Assembly: GCA_036873135.1 (NCBI GenBank)
Contig: JAPTYO010000017.1
Location: 13,020,001 to 13,084,000 of the forward strand
DNA length: 64,000 bases
Direction: 5' to 3'
From: Clarkia xantiana subsp. parviflora
Taxonomy: Eukaryota > Streptophyta > Magnoliopsida > Myrtales > Onagraceae
The first letter of the stretch is position 1, and every line of letters starts with the position of its first letter. This document shows positions 48,110 to 58,283 of this stretch, one piece after another. A program made the position numbers and the translations under genes. The notes beneath the pieces are model-generated. The model made no database searches, was not told where the DNA came from, and worked only from the letters and a program-made list of their open reading frames with translations.

Positions 48110-49070
48110 CATGCATTCATCTCATTGCATTTTTTTTTAAAAAAAAAAAAAAATCTTTTTTACCTGATTTTTTTTTATTTCAAACTTGCGTTTCATACGC
48201 ATTATTTTTTTCTTAAAAAAAAAAAACTCTTCAATTGTTTATCTCGGCGCCTCTGTTTTCTCCTGTTATGGGATTGTTCATGGAACGACTATCGAGATTC
48301 TTCGGTCAAAATATGCGGAATTTCTTACTTTTCGCGGAGGATTAGATCCAGTAACTGGGTACAAGAAAGAATTACTTCTACTAAAGAGGGATCCATAACT
48401 TCTATTCAAGCAATTTATGTACATGCGGACGATTTGACCGACCCTGCTCCTGCCACGACCTTTGCACATTTAGATGCGACGACCGTACTATCAAGAGGAT
48501 TGGCTGCCTAAGTTTTGATATTGGTTAGCGCGTCGCGCATGTAAAAAAAACATTTTTGGAAATTTTAATTCCCCTTTAGCTATTAGAGCTTCTAATTTCG
48601 AACGTGCATTCCATATGCATCATTTCAAAAACTTTTTACCTAAATTGTTTTATTTTAAATAATGCATCAAGTATGCATTAATTTAAAAAAACTTTTTAGA
48701 TAAATAGTAAGCTCTCTTAGTTTTAGGGCTCTTTGTTTAAAAAACCTTTTACCTGATTTTTTTTAAAGATGTGCATCTCATATGCATTATTTTCGAAAAA
48801 ACCTTTCAGGTAAATTGTAATTTTTCTTTGTTGTAGAACTTTCGTTTTTAAGTTTGCATCTTGTATTTTTTTTTGTGCACCTCATATGCATTTAAAAAAA
48901 AAAACTTTTCACTTGATTATTTCTTTTTATTTTGAGCAACTAGGATGCATTGATTTTTTTTCCTCATAAAAAGAATTTCAGGTAACTTGTAAGTTTTCTC
49001 AACTGTACAACTTTCACCTCATCTACATCTCATAGACATTGTTTTAGAAAAAAAAAACGATTCTTTTTTT
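48110..49070. repeat. ATGCAT and poly-A rich zone of element C
   Basis: Same type of degenerate units as 14330-16310 in element F. The only recognisable inserted sequence is the atpB scrap at 48362-48508. Confidence 0.65.
48362..48511 (+). pseudogene. atpB: Plastid atpB fragment inside element C
   Basis: A frame of 49 codons matches the chloroplast ATP synthase beta subunit around [34 protein letters not shown] and [10 protein letters not shown], then stops. GLAA after LSR is the plastid form; the mitochondrial beta subunit differs there. Two residues differ from the usual plastid sequence (YVH instead of YVP, and Ile before it). The 110 bp to the left (48245-48360) are also unlike the surrounding repeats but I could not identify them. 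It is a non-functional scrap of organelle DNA carried by the retroelement. Confidence 0.85.
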
Positions 49071-49082
49071 AGATTGTAAATA

Positions 49083-50115
49083 GGGTCAATAACCTGGGAG
49101 AGGTCTGAAGTTTGGCCCTTGTTAATTTGAGAGGTCTGAAGATTGAAATGGTGATAACTGAGGTCTGAAGTTTGGACTTTGTGATTTTTAGGTTTTCCGT
49201 CCAAATTTTCTGTCAAATTTAACAGAACCGTGTGAAATGTCAAAAATACCCTTTTGTAATATTTGAATTAATAAAAATTTTAATTAATATAAAGATGAAA
49301 TGACAAAAATGCCCCTGTCCATAATTTAAACCTAACCCAACTCCGGCCACCACCACGGCTCCGGCCGGCCACCACCCACTCAGGCGACCACCACCCTCTC
49401 CGGCCGGCCACCACCCTCTCCGACGACCGCCACCACGGCCTCAATTGGGCCCAAATCGGAGCCACCGGCCCCGATTGGGCCCAAATCGGAGCCACAAAGC
49501 TCCGATTGGAGCTCGGTGGCTCCGATCGGAGCTCTGTGGCTCCGATCTGGTGCCACAGAGCTCCGATTTGGAGCTCTGTGGCTCCGATCTGGGGCCACAG
49601 AGCTCCAAATCGGAGCTCTGTGCCCCCAAATCGGAGCCACATAGCTCCGATCGGAGCCACCGAGCTCCGATCGGAGCTTTGTGGCTCCGATTTGGGCCCA
49701 ATCGGGGCCGGTGGCTCCGATTTGGGCCACATTGGGGCCGTGGTGGCGGTCGTCGGAGAGGGTGGTGGCCGGCCGGAGAGGGTGGTGGTCGCCGGAGAGA
49801 GTGGTGGTCGCCGGAGTTGGGTAGTGGCCGGCCGGAGCCGTGGTGGTGGCTGGAGTTGGGTGGTGGCCTTAAGGGCATTTTCGTCTTTTCATTCAATCAT
49901 GTGAGATACAAGAAGGGTATTTTTGGAATTTTTTTTTTATTTCTGGTCACATGCAATGCACATGACAAATTTCCGTCAGTTTTAACGGGAAAAACTAACG
50001 GAGACCTCTATTATCTACAAGTCGAAACTTCAGACCTTTGTTATCACCATTTCAAACTTCAGACCTCTCAAATTCACAAGGGCCAAACTTCAGACCTCTC
50101 CCAGGTTATTGACCC
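49083..50115. mobile_element. MULE-type fold-back element, 1,033 bp
   Basis: Left arm GGGTCAATAACCTGGGAGAG at 49083; right arm, inverted, begins with the same sequence at 50115. TTGTAAATA is duplicated on both sides (49074-49082 and 50116-50124), a 9-bp TSD typical of Mutator-like elements. The first 90 bp of the arms are nearly identical, the next 150 bp are looser, and the centre (about 49330-49880) is again an extended inverted repeat of CCGGCCGGCCACCACC and CGGAGCCACAGAGCTCCGAT words. The overlapping frames on both strands are products of this symmetry. No transposase. Confidence 0.9.
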
Positions 50116-50124
50116 TTGTAAATA

Positions 50125-51890
50125 TTCTCTTAGTTGTTTAGCTTCTAATTCCAAACATGCATTGCATTTGCATTTGTTTTTATAAAAAAAAAATTTACCT
50201 CGAGTTTTCATTTTGTACATACACTCCATATGTGTTATTCAGGTAAACCGGTTGTAAGTTGTAACTTTCTTACCAGTAAAACTTTAACTTTTCAAGCATG
50301 CATGAGCATTTTAAAAAAATCAAAGTGTCATTCATTTTTATCTAAGGTGTGTTGCACTTTTACGGCAAAATTTCATTTCAACCTTTGCATGAGCTAGCGT
50401 TTTAAAAAAAAAGAGATTTGATTCTATTTTTTTTGAGAAAATAGTTTAAATGTGCAGTTGAGTGTGACTATTCGAGCTTAAACAAATGACGAGAAAATCT
50501 TTTTGAAAAAAACTTCATTTTGAACATCTGTCGTACGTTCAAGCCAGATAGTGCACTCAGCGAACTCATTAAACTCCAAGCTAGTGCAAAACACCTTAGA
50601 TCATAAATTTTGATTCTTTCTGAAATGTAATCAAAATTATGAAATGAATGACATTAGAAGTTTTCCGAAAAATCATGCATGACTTCTTTTATTATTTATA
50701 CTAACTTACATGTTTGGTCTTTTCAGGTACCCTTGGTTAGGTATCCCGCACATACAAGTTGTGTCGGCCAAAAAGGGGCAACAAAAAAGAACGTGCAGCC
50801 ATCCAGTTGCACGAAGCACAAATTGCGCATTCGGGATATCCAACGCTCAGGTACGATGAATTGTACTTGATTTTTCTTTGAGACTTAAGTGTCCATACTC
50901 TTTTTGCAGATAAGACAACCATTTCAACCGAGGTCGCAACCACGCGAAATGTGACTGCTCCAAAGAACTTACATGCCAAAATTCCACATACCATGTGTGG
51001 AATTCATTCACGTCCCCGAACCAAGCCGTACATCTGTTTTACGGTAAGGTCTAAACCGGTCAATGGTAACCAATGAGCATTTCTCATTGAGATCGGTCAT
51101 GTCCGAAGATGGGAAAATATCAAGAGATCATTGAGAGTCTCGTGAAGATTCAATGTGCCGATCAATGAACATTTTGGATGTCAAGCAAAGAAAACATTAT
51201 TGTTGGTGCCTTCCATCAGAAGTCCAGGGGCATTTACTTTCCGGCAGGAGTTCATATACAAGTTGTGATTTCTAGATGGAGTAGGAAAATCAGGACATGC
51301 AGCAGGTCCAGTCGCATAGCGAGCAAATTTCCCACTAGTAAAATCCAACACCCAGGTAAGAAAAGTTGTGATCATTTTTATCCCCGAAATTTGCGTTTTT
51401 CCTTAACCATTGTGGAGTTTGGATAATCATCCAAATCAAAGCCCCTGAAGAGCACATCTCGTGCGCGGCCCTTTGCTCGCCGCAAGCTGTCAAATTTATC
51501 CCAGATACCTCGGGCGATATCTGTGCATTTACCATTTGCGGACTACTGTGCTAAACTCAACACCATCCATGTGTGTTCATCAACCAGACCATTCATCCAA
51601 CATATGACGAGCCTAACCCGATTGGTGCTAGCCATGGGGCATCCCCATACTAGATTGAGCTATAGCTGGAGCACTTGAGAAGCCGAGATTAGAAATCACT
51701 GGCTATGTCATCCATTGGTCATAGGGTCAATCCAGGTTGTCGACACGACCGACGTATTTTGACTCAATCAACTGAGTCCTTCTCTAGAAGTTGTTTTGAA
51801 TTAAAAATTCAGATTTGCCACTAGGGGCATGTACATAATTGTTGCCGATTATTTTCGTTAAATTTTCGTTTAAAAAAAAAGCAAAAAAAA
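50125..51890 (+). other. Exon-like blocks of element C
   Basis: Homologous to 16250-17880 in element F. Splice-like borders TTTTCAG/GTACCC near 50725, CGCTCAG/GTACGA near 50850, TTTTTGCAG/ATAAGAC near 50909 and CACCCAG/GTAAGAAA near 51355 are kept. No product recognised. Confidence 0.35.
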
Positions 51891-51894
51891 AAAA

Positions 51895-52520
51895 AAAAAT
51901 TTAGGGTCACAGCCGCCCTTTAATTGGCTACCGATAAAAATAAAGAGAGTGCTCATGCATATTTTGTGAGAGCAGTGAAGAAATAAAAGGGTCACAGTTG
52001 TCCCTAAATCAATTACAGATAAAAAGGGTCACAGTCGTCCCTAAAACGACTACAAAGAAAGGGCCACAACCACCCTTCAAATGGCTACAGATAAAGGGCG
52101 CCCCCACATCATCAAGAGCGGGAAATAAGTGAAAGGGCCAAAGCCACCCTCCAAACGGCTACGAATAAAAAAGGGACCCCGCGAACCTTGTGAGGGCGGG
52201 AGAATAAAAAGGGCCACAGCCACCCTTAGAATGGCTACCCAAAAAGAGTGATCTCGCGAAACCGGTGAGGGCGGGAAAATAAAAGAAGGGGTCACAGTCG
52301 TCCCTCAAATGGCTACAATCAAAAGAGTTCCCGCAACATTGAAGACGGTGAGAAAAGGGTCACAACCACCCTCAAACGGTTACAAATACTCCCGCATCGA
52401 GGCGAGAATAAAGAACAGGCCACAGTCAACCCGAAATTGGCTACTAAAAAAGAGCTTCCGCAACAGCAAATGAGGAAAACAAAGATAGGGCCATTGCCAC
52501 CCTTTAAATGGCTACCAAAT
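51895..52520. repeat. GGGCCACAGCCACCCT tandem array of element C
   Basis: About nine units, same family as 18055-19360 in F. From 52520 to 53110 is purine-rich sequence with short direct repeats (for example TTCAxGGCAAGCGxGACGGTT at 52860 and 52945) and no gene. Confidence 0.85.
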
Positions 52521-53124
52521 AAAGAGTGCTTCCGCTAGGTTGAAAACCCGAAAGGGCAGCCTAGGCAAAATCAGGAAATGAGAGGCATGGTTGCAAGTTC
52601 AGAAATTGCAATCATGGCAAAAGGAGAGCAAATAAAAAAACGAGGGGCACGGTCGGAAATTTCTCAATCGGCCGTGGCAAAAGGAGAGAAAAAAGAGAAA
52701 TTCTCAACAAAAAAAGAGAGAAAAAGAAAAAGAAAAAAGAAAAGAAAAGAAAAGAAAAAAGAGAAAAAAGAAAAAAGATCCGCTAGGTTGTCGCACAATG
52801 CACAATTTAGGCAAAAATTAGGGACAAACACTCATGCGCAAGCAGCGTCTTCCAGAGTCAACTTCACGGCAAGCGAGACGGTTACAGTCTGCTCTCGCAG
52901 GTCGCATTCCAAGGATGAGTAGGACTGTTACATTCTATTCCTACGAGTCAACTTCAGGGCAAGCGGGACGGTTGAAGTCTGCTCTCGCGAGTCACCATTC
53001 AAGGATGAGTAGGACTGTTACAGTCTGTTCCTACAAGTCACAACCGACAATCAGGATCTGAAGTTTTCCAGCTTCCTGAGAGTCAACCCCGACGAATGAA
53101 GCCTTAGTATTCAGCCTTCGCAAG

Positions 53125-53840
53125 TCACGCCACTAGAGGCACTTCTCCAACGGACGCCACTAGAGGCTCTTCTCCGACATACGCCGCTAGAGGCATCACC
53201 AAAGGGTCTCCGGTACGGTCTGACGTAGAGATCTTCCGCCACCAGAGATATCACCAGAGGTTTTCCGGTACGGTTTGACGTAGCGGTCTTTCCGTTACCA
53301 CTCGCCACTAGAGGCGTCACCAGAGGTTGTTGGTACTGTATGACATAGAGGTCTTCTGTTACCAATCATCACCAAAGGTTTTACTTTATTGCACGCCACT
53401 GGAGGCTTTTCCTTGTCGCTCGCCACTGGAGGCAACGTCGATTGAGGTTTTACTTTACTGTACGCCACTGGAGGCTTTACTTTTCTGCACGCCACTGGAG
53501 GCTTTACTTTCTGCACTGCCAACGGAGGCACCGCCAACAGGGGCACCGCCAACAGGGCACCGCAAACAGGGCACCGCCAACCGAGGCTTTATTTTCTGCA
53601 CGACCAATGGAGGCACCGCCAACAGGGGCACCGCCGACGGAGGTTCTATTTTCTGCGCTACCAATGGAGGCACCGTCAACAGGGGCACTGCCGACGGAGG
53701 TTCTACTTTCTGCACCGCTAACGGAGACACCGCCAACAGGGGCACCGCCGACCAAGGCTTTACTTTTCTGCGATACCAATGGAGGCACTGTCAACAGGGG
53801 CATCGCCGACAGAGGTTCTACTTTTTCGCACCATCAATAA
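53125..53840. repeat. CGCCACTAGAGGC / GCCAACAGGGGCACCGCC tandem arrays of element C
   Basis: 53125-53520 carries about ten copies of GCCACTGGAGGC-type words 25-50 bp apart; 53515-53840 carries copies of CACCGCCAACAGGGGCA, every 45-60 bp. Frames across it are artefacts. Confidence 0.85.
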
Positions 53841-53971
53841 AGCCAAAGGCCACCTAGGAGACTTGAAGACCCGGAAGACGACATACTTCCTAGCCAAAAT
53901 TAGTGTTTACTCGTCTTTGGACAAACCCCCTCAAATGCATTCTACCGGAGTCCGTCCAAAGAGGGGCAAGC

Positions 53972-55024
53972 TGTACACACCTAATTTTGGTACGCGCGAC
54001 ACGTATGTGACATGTTAAAAAATGTTACGTGTAACGCGTTTAAAAAATGAAGTATTTAAATATGGAAGGTCATGGGGTTGCCAAAAATAGGCTCAGTTTA
54101 AATTAGGACAATACATATGCAATAAATGATGTAATAATCAGAAAATATACAATATATATTTATGGCAAAATTCATAAATATATATATGTATAATTTTCAG
54201 GATTTATTGAGTGCATATTAGAGAAAATATATTTTTTTCCTAATTTTTGGGTCTATGTTAGCTATAAATAGTCCCTAGATTCTATGTAAATAACACAGAA
54301 AATTACAAAAACAATAATAATACATCAGTTTTTGAGAACCGTGCAGTTTTGTCTCCTAGTGAATTTTTTTTTTTTTTTTTTTTTTTTTGTAAATTTTATT
54401 TTATTTATTTACTTATTTATTGTTTTATTGATATTTCATTTAATTATGTATTATTATATTCTGTTATATTATTATTATTACTATATTATTTTTAATTAGA
54501 TGTTTATATGTAATTAGATAAATTTGATTACGTAGAGTGTTTAATTAATCAAGTTGAATGTATGATTAAATATGTAGTATGTTATTTATGTTGTTTAAGC
54601 ATGTTTATTTTTTATTTATTTTTATTTTTTTGTGTTTTAAATTTCGTTTTAATTAGGAGTTATAGATTTCAATTCGTTTGTAGGCTTAGATTAATATTTG
54701 ATAATATTTTGCACATGATAGAAAATTAATTAAATCTTGGCATCGTTAGATTAATTTGTGACATGTGTTCAAATAGCGAAATCGGCAAATTTGTGAATTG
54801 AGTACCGAAAGGGCGTGATTAATTCCATAAGTTTTAATTCGTAACAGAACCCCCGAACTCGAATTTCTGATCGTAGACCGATTTCATACCTAGGTGTTTA
54901 ATTCGTTACTCGCTTAGGTAAATTTAGGATTCTAGTTAGCCTTGATTAACTAGTGGCGACTCTTTCCAAAATTGCACGTTTTCAAAACGTAATTCGCCGT
55001 AGGTCAGATTTTTAGGGTCTGACA
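53972..55024 (+). repeat. 3' LTR of element C (1,053 bp)
   Basis: TGTACACACCTAATTTTGG ... TTTTAGGGTCTGACA, very similar to the left LTR, with extra T in a poly-T run near 54365. Preceded by the purine tract AAAGAGGGGCAAGC. Confidence 0.93.
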
Positions 55025-55029
55025 ATCCT

Positions 55030-55204
55030 TATAGTATCTATTCATGCATCTCACGCAAGGACACTTGATTTCAGTTATTCGTCCACATTCGCCGGAGTTG
55101 TTAACTACAAATTGAATGAATGATTTCACACCTTCCTTGAACTCGTCAAACAATGCACCATGTCGATCCTTTCGACGCCACATCCATGTGCGATCTTCGG
55201 CCAT
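55030..55204 (-). pseudogene. 5' exon of the CACTA TNP2 gene (transposase-associated domain)
   Basis: Frame from ATG at 55204: AEDRTWMWRRKDRHGALFDE, FKEGVKSFIQFVV and a Cys-rich end IKCPCVRCMNRYYKD. This is the transposase-associated domain found at the N-terminus of plant TNP2 proteins. After YYKD the sequence enters element C; the next codons (LETVKVHLYNHGF) are at 46600. The two parts are in the same frame once the C insertion is ignored. The gene thus starts about 870 bp from the right CACTA end. Confidence 0.88.
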
Positions 55205-55690
55205 TTATCCGTATTGCGCTTATGTATGCCCTGTCAGTAATTAAATAGCTCGTGTAAGATAACTATAACATCAAACTAATACTAAATCATCTCATTTAAT
55301 TAGCCTTGCATATACAAACTACAAACCAACCAGACTTTATTTCAAATTCATGTACAACAACTAACATAAGTAAACCAACCACATAAACCACTATTCTCTT
55401 TACGGCATATACACAAACACTTGGTGTGCACAAAACCACTTTGATATTTCTTTATATCCAACAAGTATTCTTTGATAGTTGAACACAAAAATTGAGAGAA
55501 GATGAATCAAAACCCAAGTTATGAGATCAAGTTGCATATTACCTGAAAATAACTGTTACCCACTACAGACCTCTTCTTTTACGCGCAGCTCTGCTAATTA
55601 GCTCTCTGTAAGTCTGTATTAATGGGTGTTGGTCGTTTTGGCAATATATACAAGGCCCGCAAATACTTATATCAGGTACAAATCTGTGCG
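55205..55690. other. 5' flank of the TNP2 gene
   Basis: AT-rich, no gene. A splice-like border around 55540 and promoter-like AT tracts are compatible with a 5' untranslated region. Confidence 0.35.
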
Positions 55691-55694
55691 TAAA

Positions 55695-55800
55695 ATAAAC
55701 AGATGAAGCCACTTAGCCCAGTGGTAACGCTCTCAGATTTTAATATTATGCTGATGGTTGCTGGTTCGGTACTTTGCAACGACTCTATATTTTTCTTATT
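55695..55800 (+). other. Possible tRNA-derived SINE or tRNA-like promoter
   Basis: TAGCCCAGTGG at 55714-55724 fits an RNA polymerase III A box, and GGTTCGGTAC at 55763-55772 resembles a B box (GGTTCGANNC), 38 nt apart. There is no full cloverleaf. It lies in the right subterminal part of the CACTA element. Confidence 0.35.
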
Positions 55801-56070
55801 AGCACAATATTGGGGTCGTTTATAATTCGTATCAGGGTCGTGTCAGATTTTCTTTCATCAACGCATTGTGCAAGACCTAGGCCTATGTCAGATCCCTCGT
55901 GTCAAAATCGTCCCAAACAGTCGTTTACATTTGAAACGAGGTAACACCCCGTGTCAGTACACGTGCTAAACTGTACCTCGTGCCTAATCCAACTCAAACA
56001 CGTCCCAATTTGAAACGACTAAACACCCCGTGTCAAAGTTCGTTTTATTTGACCCTGATTTCTTGTAGTG
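55800..56070 (-). repeat. Right terminal and subterminal region of the CACTA element
   Basis: Read inverted from 56070: CACTACAAGAAATCAGGGTC, then repeated GACACGGGGTGTT-type words (two), CGTTTCAAATTGGGACG and TTAGGCACGAGGT. These mirror the left end. The next three bases, 56071-56073, are the TAA duplication. Confidence 0.85.
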
Positions 56071-56073
56071 TAA

Positions 56074-56400
56074 TATTTAACTACCACAACAGTAATTGCC
56101 TAAATATTATGTTACCATAACGGGCATCGTCAATAAATGGCTATATACCATAATAGTTATTATACTCTTTTGTATAAACTATTCTCTTATGAATATGATA
56201 AAATATATACAATAGCGATTTCTCTCTTTATATAAACGGTTACTAATTTGATCGTCGGAGAGGGATCGCCGGGGCTTGCCCTGGCATTGTCCCATTTTGC
56301 AGGTGCGTGCCCGGTATTCGAAGACTAAGGAGCTCGAAGACAACGCAGAAATCTCCTCGGCAAATCCAGGTTCCAACATTGGCGCCGTCTGTGGGAAATC
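56074..56400 (+). repeat. LTR end and primer-binding site of an older element (E)
   Basis: A TATA box (TTTATATAAACGG near 56228), the GGAGAGGGAT word near 56257, CATTTTGCAGG and an LTR-like end GGTTCCAACA at 56378 are followed directly by TTGGCGCCGTCTGTGGGAAA, the primer-binding site of the Tat-type group. It is plus oriented. The LTR's left part probably lies across the CACTA insertion, near 13029-13086. Confidence 0.7.
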
Positions 56401-56478
56401 GGACAACTAGTCATGTTCGATTTCACAAAAAATATCAAATTCGGGGATGGGCACGCACTTTAGGGATTTGTTTCTTTG

Positions 56479-56871
56479 CTAAAGAAGCTTGGCTGCTTCG
56501 AGCCGCATGGTGACAGGATTCATGACTGCAAGCATGCATTTTGCCGTCAATTTGCTCTTATGTTGCCATTCCCACGATTGTTGACCCGAGCCAATCGAGG
56601 CCACAATCCCATTCTTCACCACCGGCCACACGTACTCGATCCCCATAGAATCCAGCTCCGACCGAATTAATCGACTCGTTTCGAACTCTTCAAAAGCCAA
56701 TTCGGGGTGCTCGTGAATTCGATCTCCTTCGGATCCTCCTTAACCAATCGAACAATTCTGGATCTCTACTGACTCTAACAGCTCCTGCGTCAGAGCGCTC
56801 AGCTCCGACGACTCAGATGTTATTCTGATTGTGAGAGCGAATATCAGCACGACCAGACTGAGCCAATCCAT
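56479..56871 (-). pseudogene. Fragment of an ILR1-like IAA-amino acid hydrolase gene
   Basis: Read on the minus strand it begins at ATG (56871) with a hydrophobic signal-peptide-like start MDWLSLVVLIFALTIRI, then SSELSALTQELLESV, DPELFDWLRRIRRR, IHEHPELAFEEFETSR, LIRSELDSMGIEY, GIVASIGSG, EWQHKSK and AAKLL. This follows the N-terminal third of M20D auxin-conjugate amidohydrolases, ER proteins that release IAA from amino acid conjugates. Defects: 1-bp shifts near 56770 and 56722, loss of the segment that normally contains RADMDALPI, and a frameshift at KMHAC that destroys the metal-binding CGHDAH motif. It then stops at TAG (56479). The rest of the gene is absent. It lies about 80 bp inside the primer-binding site of element E, in antisense. 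Confidence 0.8.
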
Positions 56872-56936
56872 AGAGGATTCCAGCTTGAAGTCTCCGCAGA
56901 GTTCGAAGCAGTTTGATACTTTAATGATAAGAGATG

Positions 56937-57675
56937 TGTTGGATCACGGGCGAAGCTCCGTTACGTTCTTGACGGAAAGCTTGAACTCCTGGGCTCCGCG
57001 TAATCCTGCAAAAGGGGATGACCTGGGTGGTGACCCAGAATCCCTCTCCGATGCCTAAATGAGTATGTGATCAATGGGGTGGTAAGCAGTAATCTAAGTT
57101 CCTATTCGAATGTGTGTTTTCTGAGGTAACTTCCTCCTTTATATAGGAGGGGAAGTTACTCAGTTACCTGTGACCGTGCCTGGCCGTTTTACCCATGATT
57201 CCGCGTATCTCGTTCGGGATTCCATATATCTCGTCCCACGCTCCGCGTATCTCGCCCACTCTCCGAGTATCTCGGGCACGCCCTGCGTATCTCGGGGGAG
57301 GTTATCTGTATCTTAGCCGTCTTCCCACTACTCTATCTAGTAGGCGGGCTTCTCGGTCTTATTCTCTGATCACAAGTCCCGACTCCTATCGGGGACTCCA
57401 GAGTTGTCTCATTCTAGGTCACCACCCAGGACCCTTTGTCTCACGAGACAGGTCCAACCTCCTCGGGGCTTTATTATCGGGGCCTTTACAAAGGCATATC
57501 GGGGCCTACTCAGAGGCTTCTTGTCGAGAGCATTCAGCTCATGTATCGGGACCGCTAACATCGGGACCCTTCATACTGGGCTTTTGGGTCTTCCAGGCCT
57601 TCCACGAGGCTTACTGGACTTACTCGCCGTCCACTGACCTTCAACGGGGCTAACGATTACATCGGAACCCATCAT
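56937..57675 (-). repeat. 3' LTR of element D (739 bp)
   Basis: Plus-strand ends TGTTGGATCACGGGCG and GGAACCCATCA; TATA box CTATATAAAGGAGG on the minus strand near 57135; GCGTATCTCG words at about 57206-57300. Confidence 0.9.
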
Positions 57676-58115
57676 TTACCCCCAATACATGGGGGACTTG
57701 TAGTCCATCGTGTCTTCCAATTCCAGACCTCTTGACCTCATCGTCGGAGGCTTTTGTCTCCATACCTCCCGATGTTGCCATCGGAGGCTTTTGTCTCCAT
57801 ACCTCCCGATGTTGCCATTGAAGGCTTTTGCCTTGAGCACGATCCTTGAATAACTTAGCTTCTCTCTTATGATTGCTTTAGGCCCACTGGACTCTAAAGA
57901 CAGTTGCCAAATCCGAGGAGACTCCTCGGTTACTGCAGCATTAAAGGCTGGGGATTATGAAACGACGCCCAAACCGGCGTGACTGCTACTTTCTGAAAAA
58001 GCACTCATTACGTCACCAACGTCTCTTCCGTACCGTCCCCATAATCTCGACGATCAAGATTGAATCGTTTCGTCTTCAACGGTCCAGATTGAATCCGTCC
58101 AGTTGTCCTTTTGCT
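57676..58115. other. Spacer between D LTR and antisense promoter
   Basis: Polypurine tract, then two copies of a 44-bp unit (TCGGAGGCTTTTGTCTCCAT at about 57746-57830). No gene. Confidence 0.7.
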
Positions 58116-58122
58116 TATAAAA
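58116..58122 (+). promoter_or_regulatory. TATA box of the antisense gene in element D
   Basis: GCTTATAAAAGCTAAAACCC, identical to the element A copy, 168 bp upstream of ATG 58284. Confidence 0.65.
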
Positions 58123-58283
58123 GCTAAAACCCTGGCACTATTCACTCTTCCTCACCGTTTCAATTTCTGGAAGTTCTGCCATTTTCGAACTCGAAGCTTC
58201 TTCTCCAAGTTTCTTTTGCTCTTCAAGTGATCCAAGACCTCCAGTCCTCCAGATCTTTCCTCTTTTCCGAGCAACCATCAACA

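Larger units (their letters stand above)
46606..55024 (+). mobile_element. Element C: non-autonomous LTR retrotransposon (8,419 bp)
   Basis: LTRs at 46606-47629 and 53972-55024, with TSD ATCCT at 46601-46605 and 55025-55029. The primer-binding site follows the left LTR and a purine tract precedes the right one, so it is plus oriented. The 6.3-kb interior has no gag or pol frame; it holds a leader shared with F, ATGCAT-rich repeats, a plastid atpB scrap, a MULE hairpin, exon-like blocks and tandem arrays. This is the build of a large retrotransposon derivative (LARD) that must borrow proteins from a relative. It splits the TNP2 gene between RYYKD and LETVK. Confidence 0.93.

Noticed and set aside
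49280..50185. Several 100-250-residue frames on both strands
   Set aside because: They come from the near-symmetrical MULE hairpin core and are not conserved genes.
52578..52922. Lys/Arg/Glu-rich plus-strand frame
   Set aside because: Translation of a purine-rich AGAAAA tract in element C.
53111..53857. Repetitive frames over GCCACTGGAGGC units
   Set aside because: Tandem repeat artefacts.
55695..55800. A functional tRNA gene
   Set aside because: A- and B-box-like words exist but no cloverleaf can be drawn; kept only as a possible SINE.
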